A stretch of 64,000 nt of DNA from Shinella granuli (lineage in GTDB: Bacteria > Pseudomonadota > Alphaproteobacteria > Rhizobiales > Rhizobiaceae): NCBI RefSeq assembly GCF_004341885.1, contig NZ_SLVX01000016.1:1-64000 (forward strand), written 5' to 3'. The translations under genes were made by a program, and so were the position numbers. The notes beneath the pieces are model-generated. The model did not search any database. It was not told the origin of the DNA and saw only the letters and a list, made by a program, of their open reading frames with translations. Below are positions 53,667-61,677 of this stretch, piece after piece (the stretch's first letter is position 1; the number at the start of each line of letters is the position of its first letter).

Positions 53667-54281
53667 TCACCCGTCGTGACGGGCGAGGAAGGCTTCTGCG
53701 TCAAGTTTGCGAAAGTCGTCCAGAGCCGTGCGCAGCCGGGCGTGATCCCAGTCCCACCAGGCGAGTTTTTCCATGCGTTCGGCGATGGTTCGGGGGAAGC
53801 GTTCGCGGATGACTTTCGCCGCGACGCCGCCGACGATCATGTAGGGTTCGACGTCCTTTGTGACGACCGCGCCGGAGCCTATGACAGCGCCGTTGCCGAT
53901 CGTGACACCCGGCAGGATGGTCGATCCGTGACCGATCCACACGTCATGGCCTATGGTGACGCGATGGTCGCGCCGCCAGGAGAAGAAGTCGGCCTCCTGG
54001 TCGGCGTCCGGCCAGTAGTCGTTGGCACGGTAGGTGAAATGGTGCAGGGTCGCGCGCCACATCGGGTGGTTCGTCGCGTTGATGCGCACCGAGGCGGCGA
54101 TGTTGGCGAACTTGCCGATCGTCGTGCACCAGACGGAGCCGCCGTTCATGATGTAGGAGTAGTCGCCGATCTCCGCTTCGCTGACGCGGCAGTTCTCGTC
54201 GATCTCCGTGTAGCGGCCGAGCACCGTGTCTGACACGACGGCGGTCGGATGGATCAGCGGCGTTTCGGACAGCCGGGTCAT
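53667..54281 (-). CDS. Phosphonate-operon left-handed beta-helix acetyltransferase
   Basis: A 204-residue hexapeptide-repeat acyltransferase. Repeats run through [20 protein letters not shown] and [20 protein letters not shown], with the catalytic histidine likely in NATNHPM. The family is often found in phn operons next to phnL. It may acetylate aminoalkylphosphonates or a nucleotide intermediate, but the substrate is not settled. It overlaps phnL by 4 bases (ATGA), so it is co-translated, and it is the last gene of the phnG-L operon. Confidence 0.87.
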   Translation of the reverse strand: MTRLSETPLIHPTAVVSDTVLGRYTEIDENCRVSEAEIGDYSYIMNGGSVWCTTIGKFANIAASVRINATNHPMWRATLHHFTYRANDYWPDADQEADFFSWRRDHRVTIGHDVWIGHGSTILPGVTIGNGAVIGSGAVVTKDVEPYMIVGGVAAKVIRERFPRTIAERMEKLAWWDWDHARLRTALDDFRKLDAEAFLARHDG

Positions 54282-54991
54282 GCGACGGCCTTTCGCGGCG
54301 AGAAGGCAGAGACGTCGACGATGCGGTCGGCAACCTTCTCGCGCACGTCCTCGTCGTGGAAGATGCCGAGAAGCGCGACCCCGGCGGCCTTCTTCTCCGC
54401 GATCATCTCGACGACGACGGCGCGGTTCTTCGCGTCGAGCGAGGCGGTCGGCTCGTCGAGCAGCAGGATGCGATGATCGGTGATGAAGCCGCGGGCGATG
54501 TTGACGCGCTGCTGCTCGCCGCCGGAGAAGGTGGCCGGCGGCAACTGCCAGAGGTCGCGCGGCAGGTTGAGTCGGGCGAGCATCGCCTCCGCCGTCGCTT
54601 TCGCCTCGGCCGCCTCGACGCCGCGGGCGGCCAGCGGCTCGGCGACGACGTCAACGGCCGCGACGCGCGGCACGGTGCGCAGGAACTGGCTGACATAGCC
54701 GAGCGTGGCGCGGCGCACCGACAGGATCGTGCGCGGATCGGCGGCCGCCAGATCGAGCAGGCGTCCGCCATGCTCGATGAGGATCTGGCCGCTGTCGACG
54801 GCATAGTTGCCGTAGACCATCTTGAGCAGCGAACTCTTGCCGATGCCGGACGGGCCGCCCAGCACGACGCATTCGCCTGCCTTCACCGAGAAAGCGACAT
54901 TCGACATGACGGGCAGGCGGATGCCGTCGCGAAGATGCATGGTGAAGCTCTTCGCGACTTCGGAAACAACGAGCGGGGTCGGCATGGTCAC
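54278..54991 (-). CDS. phnL: C-P lyase complex ABC-type protein PhnL
   Basis: A 237-residue ATP-binding-cassette protein with Walker A VVLGGPSGIGKSSLLKMVYG, the signature FSGGEQQRVNIARGF, and Walker B ILLLDEPTASLDAKNRAVVV. PhnL is an accessory subunit of the C-P lyase machine, not of a transporter. It overlaps phnK and the acetyltransferase gene by 4 bases each. Confidence 0.95.
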   Translation of the reverse strand: MTMPTPLVVSEVAKSFTMHLRDGIRLPVMSNVAFSVKAGECVVLGGPSGIGKSSLLKMVYGNYAVDSGQILIEHGGRLLDLAAADPRTILSVRRATLGYVSQFLRTVPRVAAVDVVAEPLAARGVEAAEAKATAEAMLARLNLPRDLWQLPPATFSGGEQQRVNIARGFITDHRILLLDEPTASLDAKNRAVVVEMIAEKKAAGVALLGIFHDEDVREKVADRIVDVSAFSPRKAVA

Positions 54992-55764
54992 ACCTGAAGG
55001 ATCGAGGAGACGAGGAGCTGGGTATAGGCTTCGCGCGGATCGTCGAGCACGCGGTCGGTGAGCCCCTGCTCGATGACGATGCCGTCCTTCATCACCATCA
55101 TGCGGTGCGAGAGGAGGCGGGCGACGGCAAGGTCATGCGTGACGATGATCGCGGAAAGGCCGAGGTCCTGCACGAGGCCGCGCAACAGATCGAGCAGGCG
55201 GGCCTGCACCGAGACGTCGAGGCCGCCCGTCGGCTCGTCCATGAAGACGAGGCGGGGAGAGGTCACGAGATTGCGGGCGATCTGAAGACGCTGGCGCATG
55301 CCGCCCGAGAAGGCGCGCGGCTGGTCGTCGATGCGGTCGACGCTGATCTCGACGCGGCCGAGCCAGTTGCCGGCCGTTTCGCGGATATTGCCGTAGTGTC
55401 GCTCGCCGACGGCCATCAGCCGCTCGCCGACATTGGCGCCGGCCGAGACCGCCATGCGCAGGCCGTCCGCCGGGTTCTGGTGCACGAAACCCCAGTCGGT
55501 GCGCATCAGGAAGCGGCGCTCCGCCTCGCTCATGCGGGACAGGTCGCGCATCCCGCCATCGCGCATGCGATATTCGACGGAGCCCGAGCTCGGCATCAGG
55601 CGGGTGGCGAGGCAGTTGAGCAGCGTCGTCTTGCCGGAGCCGGATTCGCCGACGATCGCCAGCACTTCACCCGGCCAGAGATCGAAGGAGACGTTCTGGC
55701 AGCCGATGCGCGCGCCGTAGAACTTCGAGATGTCGCGGACTTTGAGAAGCGGCGTGTCGGTCAT
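54988..55764 (-). CDS. phnK: C-P lyase complex ABC-type protein PhnK
   Basis: A 258-residue ATP-binding-cassette protein with Walker A AIVGESGSGKTTLLNCLATR, the signature FSGGMRQRLQIARNL, and Walker B LVFMDEPTGGLDVSVQARLL. It docks on the PhnGHIJ core. The extra segment with DWGFVHQNPADGLRM is typical of PhnK. It overlaps phnJ and phnL by 4 bases. Confidence 0.95.
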   Translation of the reverse strand: MTDTPLLKVRDISKFYGARIGCQNVSFDLWPGEVLAIVGESGSGKTTLLNCLATRLMPSSGSVEYRMRDGGMRDLSRMSEAERRFLMRTDWGFVHQNPADGLRMAVSAGANVGERLMAVGERHYGNIRETAGNWLGRVEISVDRIDDQPRAFSGGMRQRLQIARNLVTSPRLVFMDEPTGGLDVSVQARLLDLLRGLVQDLGLSAIIVTHDLAVARLLSHRMMVMKDGIVIEQGLTDRVLDDPREAYTQLLVSSILQV

Positions 55765-56645
55765 TCGGCAGCCTCCTTGTCATAGGCGAGAGAGCCGCGA
55801 TGGCCGCCCGCGCAGCGTTCTTCACAATGATCGGTGTCCGAGCAGACGAACATCCGCCCGCCCTTGTCGTCGAGCACGACCTCGTCGAGGTAGACATTCT
55901 CCGCGCCGCACAGCGCGCAGGGCCTGTCGAAGGTCTGGATCTCGAAGGGATGGTCCTCGAAATCGAGGCTGACGACCTCGGTGAAGGGCGGCACGGCGTA
56001 GATGCGCTTTTCGCGTCCCGCGCCGAAAAGCTGGAGCGCCTCCGACATGTGCATCTTCGGATTGTCGAATTTCGGCGTCGGCGACGGGTCCATGACGTAG
56101 CGGCCCTCCACCTTCACCGGATAGGCATAGGTCGTGGCGATATGGCCGTTGCGGGCAATGTCCTCGTAGAGCTTGACATGCATCAGGCCGTATTCTTCCA
56201 GCGCGTGCATCTTGCGCGTCTCGGTCTCGCGCGGCTCGAGGAAGCGCAAGGGTTCGGGGATCGGCACCTGGTAGACGAGCGTCTGCCCGGCCGTCAGCTT
56301 TTCCTCGGGAATGCGGTGGCGCGTCTGAATGATTGTCGCCTCGCGCGTCTTTGTCGTCACCGCCACATCGGCGACCTTCTGGAAGAAGGCGCGGATGGAG
56401 ACGGCGTTGGTCGTGTCGTCCGCCCCCTGGTCGATGACCTTCAGCACGTCCTTGGGGCCGAGGATCGCCGCCGTCACCTGCACGCCGCCGGTGCCCCAGC
56501 CATAGGGCATGGGCATTTCGCGCGAGGCGAAGGGCACCTGGTAGCCGGGAATGGCGATCGCTTTCAGGATCGCGCGGCGGATCATGCGTTTGGTCTGTTC
56601 GTCGAGATAGGCGAAATTGTAGGTCGCCAGGTCTGCCGTGCTCAT
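55761..56645 (-). CDS. phnJ: Carbon-phosphorus lyase radical-SAM subunit PhnJ
   Basis: A 294-residue radical enzyme. The [4Fe-4S] cysteines C243, C246, C268 and C274 have the C-x2-C-x21-C-x5-C spacing of PhnJ, with one more cysteine at C278. The glycine that carries the radical in relatives lies in IPGYQVPFASREMPM (near G34). It cleaves the carbon-phosphorus bond of ribosylated alkylphosphonates to release the hydrocarbon. It overlaps phnI and phnK by 4 bases each. Confidence 0.97.
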   Translation of the reverse strand: MSTADLATYNFAYLDEQTKRMIRRAILKAIAIPGYQVPFASREMPMPYGWGTGGVQVTAAILGPKDVLKVIDQGADDTTNAVSIRAFFQKVADVAVTTKTREATIIQTRHRIPEEKLTAGQTLVYQVPIPEPLRFLEPRETETRKMHALEEYGLMHVKLYEDIARNGHIATTYAYPVKVEGRYVMDPSPTPKFDNPKMHMSEALQLFGAGREKRIYAVPPFTEVVSLDFEDHPFEIQTFDRPCALCGAENVYLDEVVLDDKGGRMFVCSDTDHCEERCAGGHRGSLAYDKEAAE

Positions 56646-57742
56646 TCTGCGGCCTCCGGAAGATCGATGTTCTGCGCGGCCTCGTATTCGCGCCGCATGC
56701 GGCGCACAAGATCGAGTTCGGCCTGGAAGTCCACGTAGTGCGGGAGCTTCAGGTGCTCGACGAAGCCGGTCGCCTGCACGTTGTCGGAATGGGAGATGAC
56801 GAATTCCTCATCCTGCGCCGGGGCGACGATATCCTCGCCGAATTCCTCCGCGCGCAGCGCCCGGTCGACCAGCGACATGGCCATGGCCTTGCGCTCGCTC
56901 TGGCCGAAGACGAGGCCGTAGCCGCGGGTGAACTGCGGCGGGTTCTTCGCCGATCCCTTGAACTGGGCGATCATCTGGCATTCGGTCACCTGGATGCGAC
57001 CGAGCGAGACGGAAAAGCCGAGTTCCGGCATGTCCAACTCCACCTCGACCTCGCCGATGCGCACCTCGCCGACGAAGGGATGGGTGCGGGCATAGCCGCG
57101 CTGCGTGGAGTAGCCGAGCGCCAGCAGAAAGCCCTCGTCGCCGCGGGCGAGCGCCTGCAGGCGCAGGTCCCGCGCCATCGGGAATTCCAGCGGTTCGCGC
57201 GTCAGGTCGCCCGCGACATGACCGTCCGGCAGGCTGCCGTCATCCTCGACGAGCCCTTCGCCAGCCAGGATGTCGGAAACGCGCATCACCGGCTCGCCGG
57301 CCTCCTCGCGCTCCAGCGGCGCTTCGACCGCCTCGTCCGTCAGGAGCGACGGATCGAGCAGGCGGTGCGTATAATCGAAGGTGGGCCCGAGGAGCTGGCC
57401 ACCCGGCAGGTCCTTGTAGGTCGCCGAGACGCGGCGCTCGACGCGCATGTCGCCCGTCTCGACCGGCTTCGAATAGCCGAAGCGCGGCAGCGTGGTGCGG
57501 TAGGCGCGCAGGATGAAGATCGCCTCGATCATGTCGCCGCGCGCCTGGCGGACGGCAAGCGCCGCGAGCGACCGGTCGTAGAGCGAGGCTTCGGCCATCA
57601 CGCGATCGACGGCAAGGCCGAGCTGCGCGACGATCTGCTCGATGCCGATGGCCGGCAGCGAACGGTCGCCGCGGCGGCGGTCGGCGAGGAGGCGGTGGGC
57701 GTTGGAGATGGCGGCTTCGCCACCCTTGACGGCAACGTACAT
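56642..57742 (-). CDS. phnI: C-P lyase core subunit PhnI
   Basis: A 366-residue PhnI protein beginning YVAVKGGEAAISNAHRLLAD. It has QVAQLGLAVDRVMAEASLYD-like helices (IVAQLGLAVDRVMAEASLYD) and the C-terminal QATGFVEHLKLPHYVDFQAE. It acts as the nucleosidase-type subunit that helps transfer methylphosphonate to ribose triphosphate. It follows phnH by 4 bp and overlaps phnJ. Confidence 0.96.
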   Translation of the reverse strand: MYVAVKGGEAAISNAHRLLADRRRGDRSLPAIGIEQIVAQLGLAVDRVMAEASLYDRSLAALAVRQARGDMIEAIFILRAYRTTLPRFGYSKPVETGDMRVERRVSATYKDLPGGQLLGPTFDYTHRLLDPSLLTDEAVEAPLEREEAGEPVMRVSDILAGEGLVEDDGSLPDGHVAGDLTREPLEFPMARDLRLQALARGDEGFLLALGYSTQRGYARTHPFVGEVRIGEVEVELDMPELGFSVSLGRIQVTECQMIAQFKGSAKNPPQFTRGYGLVFGQSERKAMAMSLVDRALRAEEFGEDIVAPAQDEEFVISHSDNVQATGFVEHLKLPHYVDFQAELDLVRRMRREYEAAQNIDLPEAAE

Positions 57743-57746
57743 GGTC

Positions 57747-58355
57747 CTACGCCTCCTTCACGCTGACAATGGTGGTGCGCGGCAGGCAGAGGATTCTTGC
57801 TCCGGCAACGAGGATCAGGTCGACGCCGCGCGGAAAATTCTGCCGGTTCTCCGACCAGAAATGCGGAAACATGTCGGGCAGGCCCACCGGCGCGATCTCC
57901 GCCTCGGTGCGGATGCCCGGCCCCTTCAGCACGAGCGGCCGTCCGCCCTCGAAAGCATCGATCTCGACCACGAGCGTCGTCGAACGATCCGGATATTCCT
58001 GCGTGCCTTGCGCGAAGAGACTGAGATTGGGCAGCATTGCGCCCTTCTCCACGAAGGCGAAGCGCGCGTTCTGGCGCTCGTCGGTCACCGTCGCGCCGGC
58101 ATTGAAGGCGAGCCAGCCCGGCAGCGCCGAGCGGGAGAGCGCCGGGGTGAGCCAGACGGTGGTATCGTGGTCGCAGAGCGTCAGCGCGATGGCGCCGGCC
58201 GTCGCGTTCAGCGGTGCGGGCGGCACGACTGTCGCATCGATGCGGCCGATCGTGCCCGGGCGGGCCATGCAGTCCATCAGCGTGCGGAACGCGGCCTGGG
58301 CCTCGAACACCGGCTGGTCGAAACCGCCGGCAAAGGCGAGCGTGTCTGTCGTCAT
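57747..58355 (-). CDS. phnH: C-P lyase core subunit PhnH
   Basis: A 202-residue PhnH protein with FDQPVFEAQAAFRTLMDCMA, ALPGWLAFNAGATVTDERQN and VDLILVAGARILCLPRTTIV. It is an essential scaffold subunit of the PhnGHIJ core, related to PLP-type folds but without cofactor. Its ATG overlaps the phnG stop by one base (TGATG). Confidence 0.95.
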   Translation of the reverse strand: MTTDTLAFAGGFDQPVFEAQAAFRTLMDCMARPGTIGRIDATVVPPAPLNATAGAIALTLCDHDTTVWLTPALSRSALPGWLAFNAGATVTDERQNARFAFVEKGAMLPNLSLFAQGTQEYPDRSTTLVVEIDAFEGGRPLVLKGPGIRTEAEIAPVGLPDMFPHFWSENRQNFPRGVDLILVAGARILCLPRTTIVSVKEA

Positions 58356-58825
58356 CAGTCCTCTCCGCGAACCATGGTGAAGAAATCGACGCGGGTGGCG
58401 GCCGTCTGGCGCGCCTTTTCGGCGTCCTCGTCGGCGATGCGCGCGGCGACGACGTCAAGCAGCGCCTCCACCCCGGCCCTGCGGGCCGGCTGCTGGAAGA
58501 GCGCATCGAAGATCGCCGTAAGCCGCGCCTTGGCACTGTCGGTGCCGAGCGCCTGGCCGTGGCCGACCGTGCCGTCTTCGAGACGGACGCTCGCGCGGGT
58601 CACCGTCGCCTCACCGAGATTGAACGGCGCCCCGCCGCCGCCGATGCGCCCGCGCACCATGACGAGGCCCGTTTCCGGGCCGCGCACCGGCTGGGCGGCC
58701 GGCTTGTCGCCGAGCGCGTCGAACGCCGCCTGCAGTTCGGCCCGGCTCGCCTTCGCGAGCAGACCCATCGCCCTCTGCCGTTCGCCCGTCGCGGCGCTTT
58801 CGGCAGATTTCCGAATTGATGCCAT
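58355..58825 (-). CDS. phnG: C-P lyase core subunit PhnG
   Basis: A 156-residue PhnG protein with RQRAMGLLAKASRAELQAAF, RGRIGGGGAPFNLGEATVTR and VGHGQALGTDSAKARLTAIF. It is the first gene of the leftward phnGHIJKL-acetyltransferase operon, preceded by a Pho-box-like site and a PhnF-type operator. The ATG at 58825 is clear. Confidence 0.94.
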   Translation of the reverse strand: MASIRKSAESAATGERQRAMGLLAKASRAELQAAFDALGDKPAAQPVRGPETGLVMVRGRIGGGGAPFNLGEATVTRASVRLEDGTVGHGQALGTDSAKARLTAIFDALFQQPARRAGVEALLDVVAARIADEDAEKARQTAATRVDFFTMVRGED

Positions 58826-58840
58826 TGCCTCATCTCCAAA

Positions 58841-58858
58841 TGTCTATTAATCTAGACA
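58841..58858. promoter_or_regulatory. PhnF-type operator in the phnG-phnF gap
   Basis: TGTCTA (58841-58846) and TAGACA (58853-58858) are exact inverted copies with a 6-base spacer. The T-G-T/N-T-A-G-A-C-A pattern resembles operators of HutC-type GntR regulators such as PhnF. It lies 16 bases before the phnG start, where a bound repressor would block transcription. Confidence 0.65.
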
Positions 58859-58892
58859 ACCGAACATCTAAGTCTCGTCTTAATCGGCCGGG

Positions 58893-58910
58893 ATGACAAG
58901 GGTGTGACAG
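58893..58910 (-). promoter_or_regulatory. Pho-box-like PhoB site upstream of phnG
   Basis: On the minus strand the site reads CTGTCACACCCTTGTCAT, two mismatches from CTGTCAT-N4-CTGTCAT. A TTAGAT -10-like hexamer lies about 20 bases further downstream. The site is 68 bp upstream of phnG and also close to the divergent phnF start, so PhoB could affect both. Confidence 0.75.
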
Positions 58911-58930
58911 CGGGCTTCGCGGGGGCGGAA

Positions 58931-59674
58931 ATGGTGGAACGGCAATCGGGCGTGGCGCTCTGGCGACAGATCGCGGATCGCATGCGCCTTGCGATCAACA
59001 ATGGCGATTTCGACGAGACCGGCATGATGCCGCCGGAAGTGGTGCTGGCCGCCCGCTTCGGCGTGAACCGGCACACGGTGCGCAGCGCCATGGCGGCGCT
59101 GGCGGAGGAAGGCATCGTACGCCCGATCCAGGGCATCGGCACACGCATCGAGCGGCGCGACCGGCTGCGCTTTCCCATCTCCCGCCGGACACGCTTCTCG
59201 CAGGGCCTCGGCAACCAGACGCGCAACCTGGAGGGAAGGCTGCTGGCGGCAGCAACGGAGGCCGCGCCCGCCACCGTCGCCGAGGCGCTCGGCCTTGCGC
59301 CCGGCACTCCCTGCATGCGGCTCGAAACCGTCAACAGCGCCGACAGGCGCCCCGTCTCCTGCGGGACACATTATTTCCCGGCCGATCGCTTCACGGGGAT
59401 CGACGCGATCTACGACAGGACGCGCTCCATCACCGCCTCCTTCCGCGAACTCGGCGTGCCGGATTACGTCCGCCGCTCGACCGAAATCTCCGCGATCCAC
59501 GCCGAGGGCGACGACATCCGCCACCTGAAGCTCTCGCCCGGGGCGATCATCCTCGTGGCGACGGCGGTCAACACCGACCTCGACGGCGTTCCGATCCAGT
59601 TCTCTCGTACGCGCTTTGCCGCCGACCGGGTCAAGCTGACGGTGGAGCCGGAGCCCGACGGCAGCAGAGGATGA
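58931..59674 (+). CDS. phnF: GntR/HutC-family regulator PhnF
   Basis: A 247-residue regulator. The winged helix is at the N terminus (PPEVVLAARFGVNRHTVRSA, then MAALAEEGIVRPIQG). A UTRA ligand domain follows, with LGLAPGTPCMRLETVNSADR and RSTEISAIHAEGDDIRHLKL. I prefer the ATG at 58931, which has GGGGGCGGAA directly upstream; the GTG at 58904 lies inside the Pho box. It is divergent from phnG. Its 3' end overlaps the methyltransferase gene on the other strand by 44 bases. Confidence 0.92.
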   Translation: MVERQSGVALWRQIADRMRLAINNGDFDETGMMPPEVVLAARFGVNRHTVRSAMAALAEEGIVRPIQGIGTRIERRDRLRFPISRRTRFSQGLGNQTRNLEGRLLAAATEAAPATVAEALGLAPGTPCMRLETVNSADRRPVSCGTHYFPADRFTGIDAIYDRTRSITASFRELGVPDYVRRSTEISAIHAEGDDIRHLKLSPGAIILVATAVNTDLDGVPIQFSRTRFAADRVKLTVEPEPDGSRG

Positions 59675-60428
59675 AACGGCGGTAAAGCAGCGTCCGCAGC
59701 CGGTTGCGCAGGTCCGCCGTGCGGCGCTGGGCCTTTGCGATGGGCGCATGCGAGCCGACCGTCATGTCGCGAAAACCCGCCGCCTCCAGCAGCGGCAGCA
59801 CGCGCTCGACGGTGAGCCCGTCGCCGAAGGGCAGGCGCTCCATGATGCTGGCGTGCCGTTCGCTCATCGCGCCGTCATAGTGCGGATCGGTGCCGACGAC
59901 CTTGTCCAGCATGGCGATGGCCCGGCTTGCCAGCCGGCCGAGCCGGGTCGGCGCGGCCCAGTCGCCGTCGAAGAACAGAAGCAGGCCGCCGGACTTCAGC
60001 ATGCGGTGCCATTCCGCAAAGGCCGTGGCCGGCGTCGTCAGTGTCCAGACGAGATGGCGGCAGACGATGGCGTCGTAGCTCTCGTCCGGCTCCATCGGGT
60101 TTTCCGCATCGGCGAGCAGGAAGCGAAGCCCCCTCGCCCCGGCGTGCTTTTTCCGTGCCACCGCCAGCATCGCCTCGGAGAAATCGAGCGCCGTCACCTC
60201 ATGGCCGAGGGAAAGGAGCAGGCGCGTCACTTCCCCCGTGCCGCAGGCAAGCTCCAGCACGCGGCGCGGCTCGGGGCCGAGCCGCTCGCGGATCGCCGCC
60301 GCCCAGGCGTCGAATTCCGGCCCTTCGGGAATGCGGTGGCCGAAGGCGAGATCGAAGGTTTCGGAGCGACGCGACCAGTAGTCGCGGATGTCTTCCTTGA
60401 GATGGCTGTTGGGGCGCGGGCCGTGCAT
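59631..60428 (-). CDS. Class I SAM-dependent methyltransferase
   Basis: A 265-residue methyltransferase. Motif I is RVLELACGTGEVTRLLLSLG near residue 56, with ALDFSEAMLAVARKKHAG next and DAIVCRHLVWTLTTPATAFA after. The substrate is unknown. Its ATG overlaps the pseudoazurin stop by one base (TGATG), so it is the last gene of the riboswitch-led operon. Its 3' end overlaps phnF on the opposite strand (59631-59674). Confidence 0.87.
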   Translation of the reverse strand: MHGPRPNSHLKEDIRDYWSRRSETFDLAFGHRIPEGPEFDAWAAAIRERLGPEPRRVLELACGTGEVTRLLLSLGHEVTALDFSEAMLAVARKKHAGARGLRFLLADAENPMEPDESYDAIVCRHLVWTLTTPATAFAEWHRMLKSGGLLLFFDGDWAAPTRLGRLASRAIAMLDKVVGTDPHYDGAMSERHASIMERLPFGDGLTVERVLPLLEAAGFRDMTVGSHAPIAKAQRRTADLRNRLRTLLYRRFILCCRRAPAPPSA

Positions 60429-60880
60429 CACTGCCCCTCGCCCGCATCGATACGGGCAAAGATATCATCGAAGCGCGGCCGGGCGCGGGCCGGGACCTCG
60501 ACCTTGCGGATCGCCTCCGTCAGCTCCGCTGCGCCAACCTTGACCAGCATGACCATGCCCATGCCGAAATGCGGCGAGCACTTGATGCCGTAGTAGCCCG
60601 GCTGGTCGAAGGTCACCTCGATCTCCTCGTTGATCTTGCCCTTGAAGCCCGCATAGCCCTCGGAAACCATGCCGTCGATGCTTGCGGCATTGTGGCTCTT
60701 GTGGGTGGCGATGAACTTGATGCTGTCACCCGGTTTGATCGCCAGGAAATCCGGCTCGAAGACCATGGAGCCCCTTTCGCCGCGGTTGCGCATCTCGACG
60801 CGAAACGTTTCGGCCGCGGCGGGAACGGCATGGAGGAGGGCGGCGAAGGCCGCGGCGAGGAGGAGACCGGTTTTCATCAT
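60428..60880 (-). CDS. Pseudoazurin-type blue copper protein
   Basis: A 150-residue secreted cupredoxin with a signal peptide (MKTGLLLAAAFAALLHAVPA). The type-1 copper ligands are H63 in THKSHNAAS, C101 and H104 in IKCSPHFGMGM, and M109 with the C-x2-H-x4-M spacing of pseudoazurin. It carries electrons in the periplasm, usually to nitrite or nitrous oxide reductase. Here it overlaps the ABC ATPase stop (ATGA at 60880) and so belongs to the riboswitch-led transporter operon, an odd setting for it. Confidence 0.93.
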   Translation of the reverse strand: MMKTGLLLAAAFAALLHAVPAAAETFRVEMRNRGERGSMVFEPDFLAIKPGDSIKFIATHKSHNAASIDGMVSEGYAGFKGKINEEIEVTFDQPGYYGIKCSPHFGMGMVMLVKVGAAELTEAIRKVEVPARARPRFDDIFARIDAGEGQ

Positions 60881-61677
60881 GCCTCTGCAACGAGCTTGAG
60901 TTTGGCAGGCCGCGGTTCCGGCCGGCGATAGCGGATGAAGCAGCCGCCGGTGCTGTCGCGCTCGACATCGACGGTGACGCCGAAGACGTCGGCGAGGCGC
61001 TGCGGCTCCAACACCTTGGCGGGCGTGCCGAGCGCGACGATGCGGCCGCCCTGCATGACGGCGATGCGGTCGCAGAACATGGCGGCGTGGTTGAGATCGT
61101 GCAGCGCGGCGACGACGGTCAGGTCCTGCTCGCGCACGAGCTGGAGCAGGCTGATCTGGTGGCCGATGTCGAGGTGGTTGGTCGGCTCGTCGAGGAGGAG
61201 GATCGGCGCCTGCTGGGCGAGCGCGCGGGCGATGTGCAGCCGCTGGCGCTCTCCGCCGGAGAGCGTGTGCCAGAGCCGGCCGGAAAAGCGCGCCATGTCG
61301 ACCTCCTCCAGCGCCCGGTCGACAATGGCATCATCGGTGCGCGACCAGGGCGTCAGGGCGCCGAGATGGGGCGTGCGGCCGAGCTCGACGGCCTGGCGCG
61401 CGGTGATGCGCTCGGTGGTCTCAGCCTGCTGTTCCACGAAGGCGATGCGGCGGGCGATCGCCTGCCGGCCATGGGCGGAGAGCGGCCTGCCGTCGAGCGT
61501 CACCACGCCGGCCTGCGGCCTGCGGATGCCGGCCATCAGCGCCATCAGGCTGGTCTTGCCGGAACCGTTCGGGCCGATGATGCCCAGAAATTCGCCGGGG
61601 CGCACGTCGAGCGAGACGTCCGACAGGATGGTCGTGCCGCCGGCCGACCAGGAGAGGCCTTTTGCCGAAAGGGTCAC
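60877..61677 (-). CDS. FecE/BtuD-type ABC transporter ATP-binding protein
   Basis: A 266-residue ATPase with Walker A LGIIGPNGSGKTSLMALMAG, the signature LSGGERQRLHIARAL and Walker B ILLLDEPTNHLDIGHQ. It belongs to the iron-siderophore/vitamin B12/hemin group. The start is GTG at 61677, overlapping the permease stop (GTGA). With the FecCD-type permease and binding protein, and the cobalamin riboswitch upstream, uptake of B12 or another corrinoid (BtuFCD-like) is the best guess. Confidence 0.9.
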   Translation of the reverse strand: MTLSAKGLSWSAGGTTILSDVSLDVRPGEFLGIIGPNGSGKTSLMALMAGIRRPQAGVVTLDGRPLSAHGRQAIARRIAFVEQQAETTERITARQAVELGRTPHLGALTPWSRTDDAIVDRALEEVDMARFSGRLWHTLSGGERQRLHIARALAQQAPILLLDEPTNHLDIGHQISLLQLVREQDLTVVAALHDLNHAAMFCDRIAVMQGGRIVALGTPAKVLEPQRLADVFGVTVDVERDSTGGCFIRYRRPEPRPAKLKLVAEA

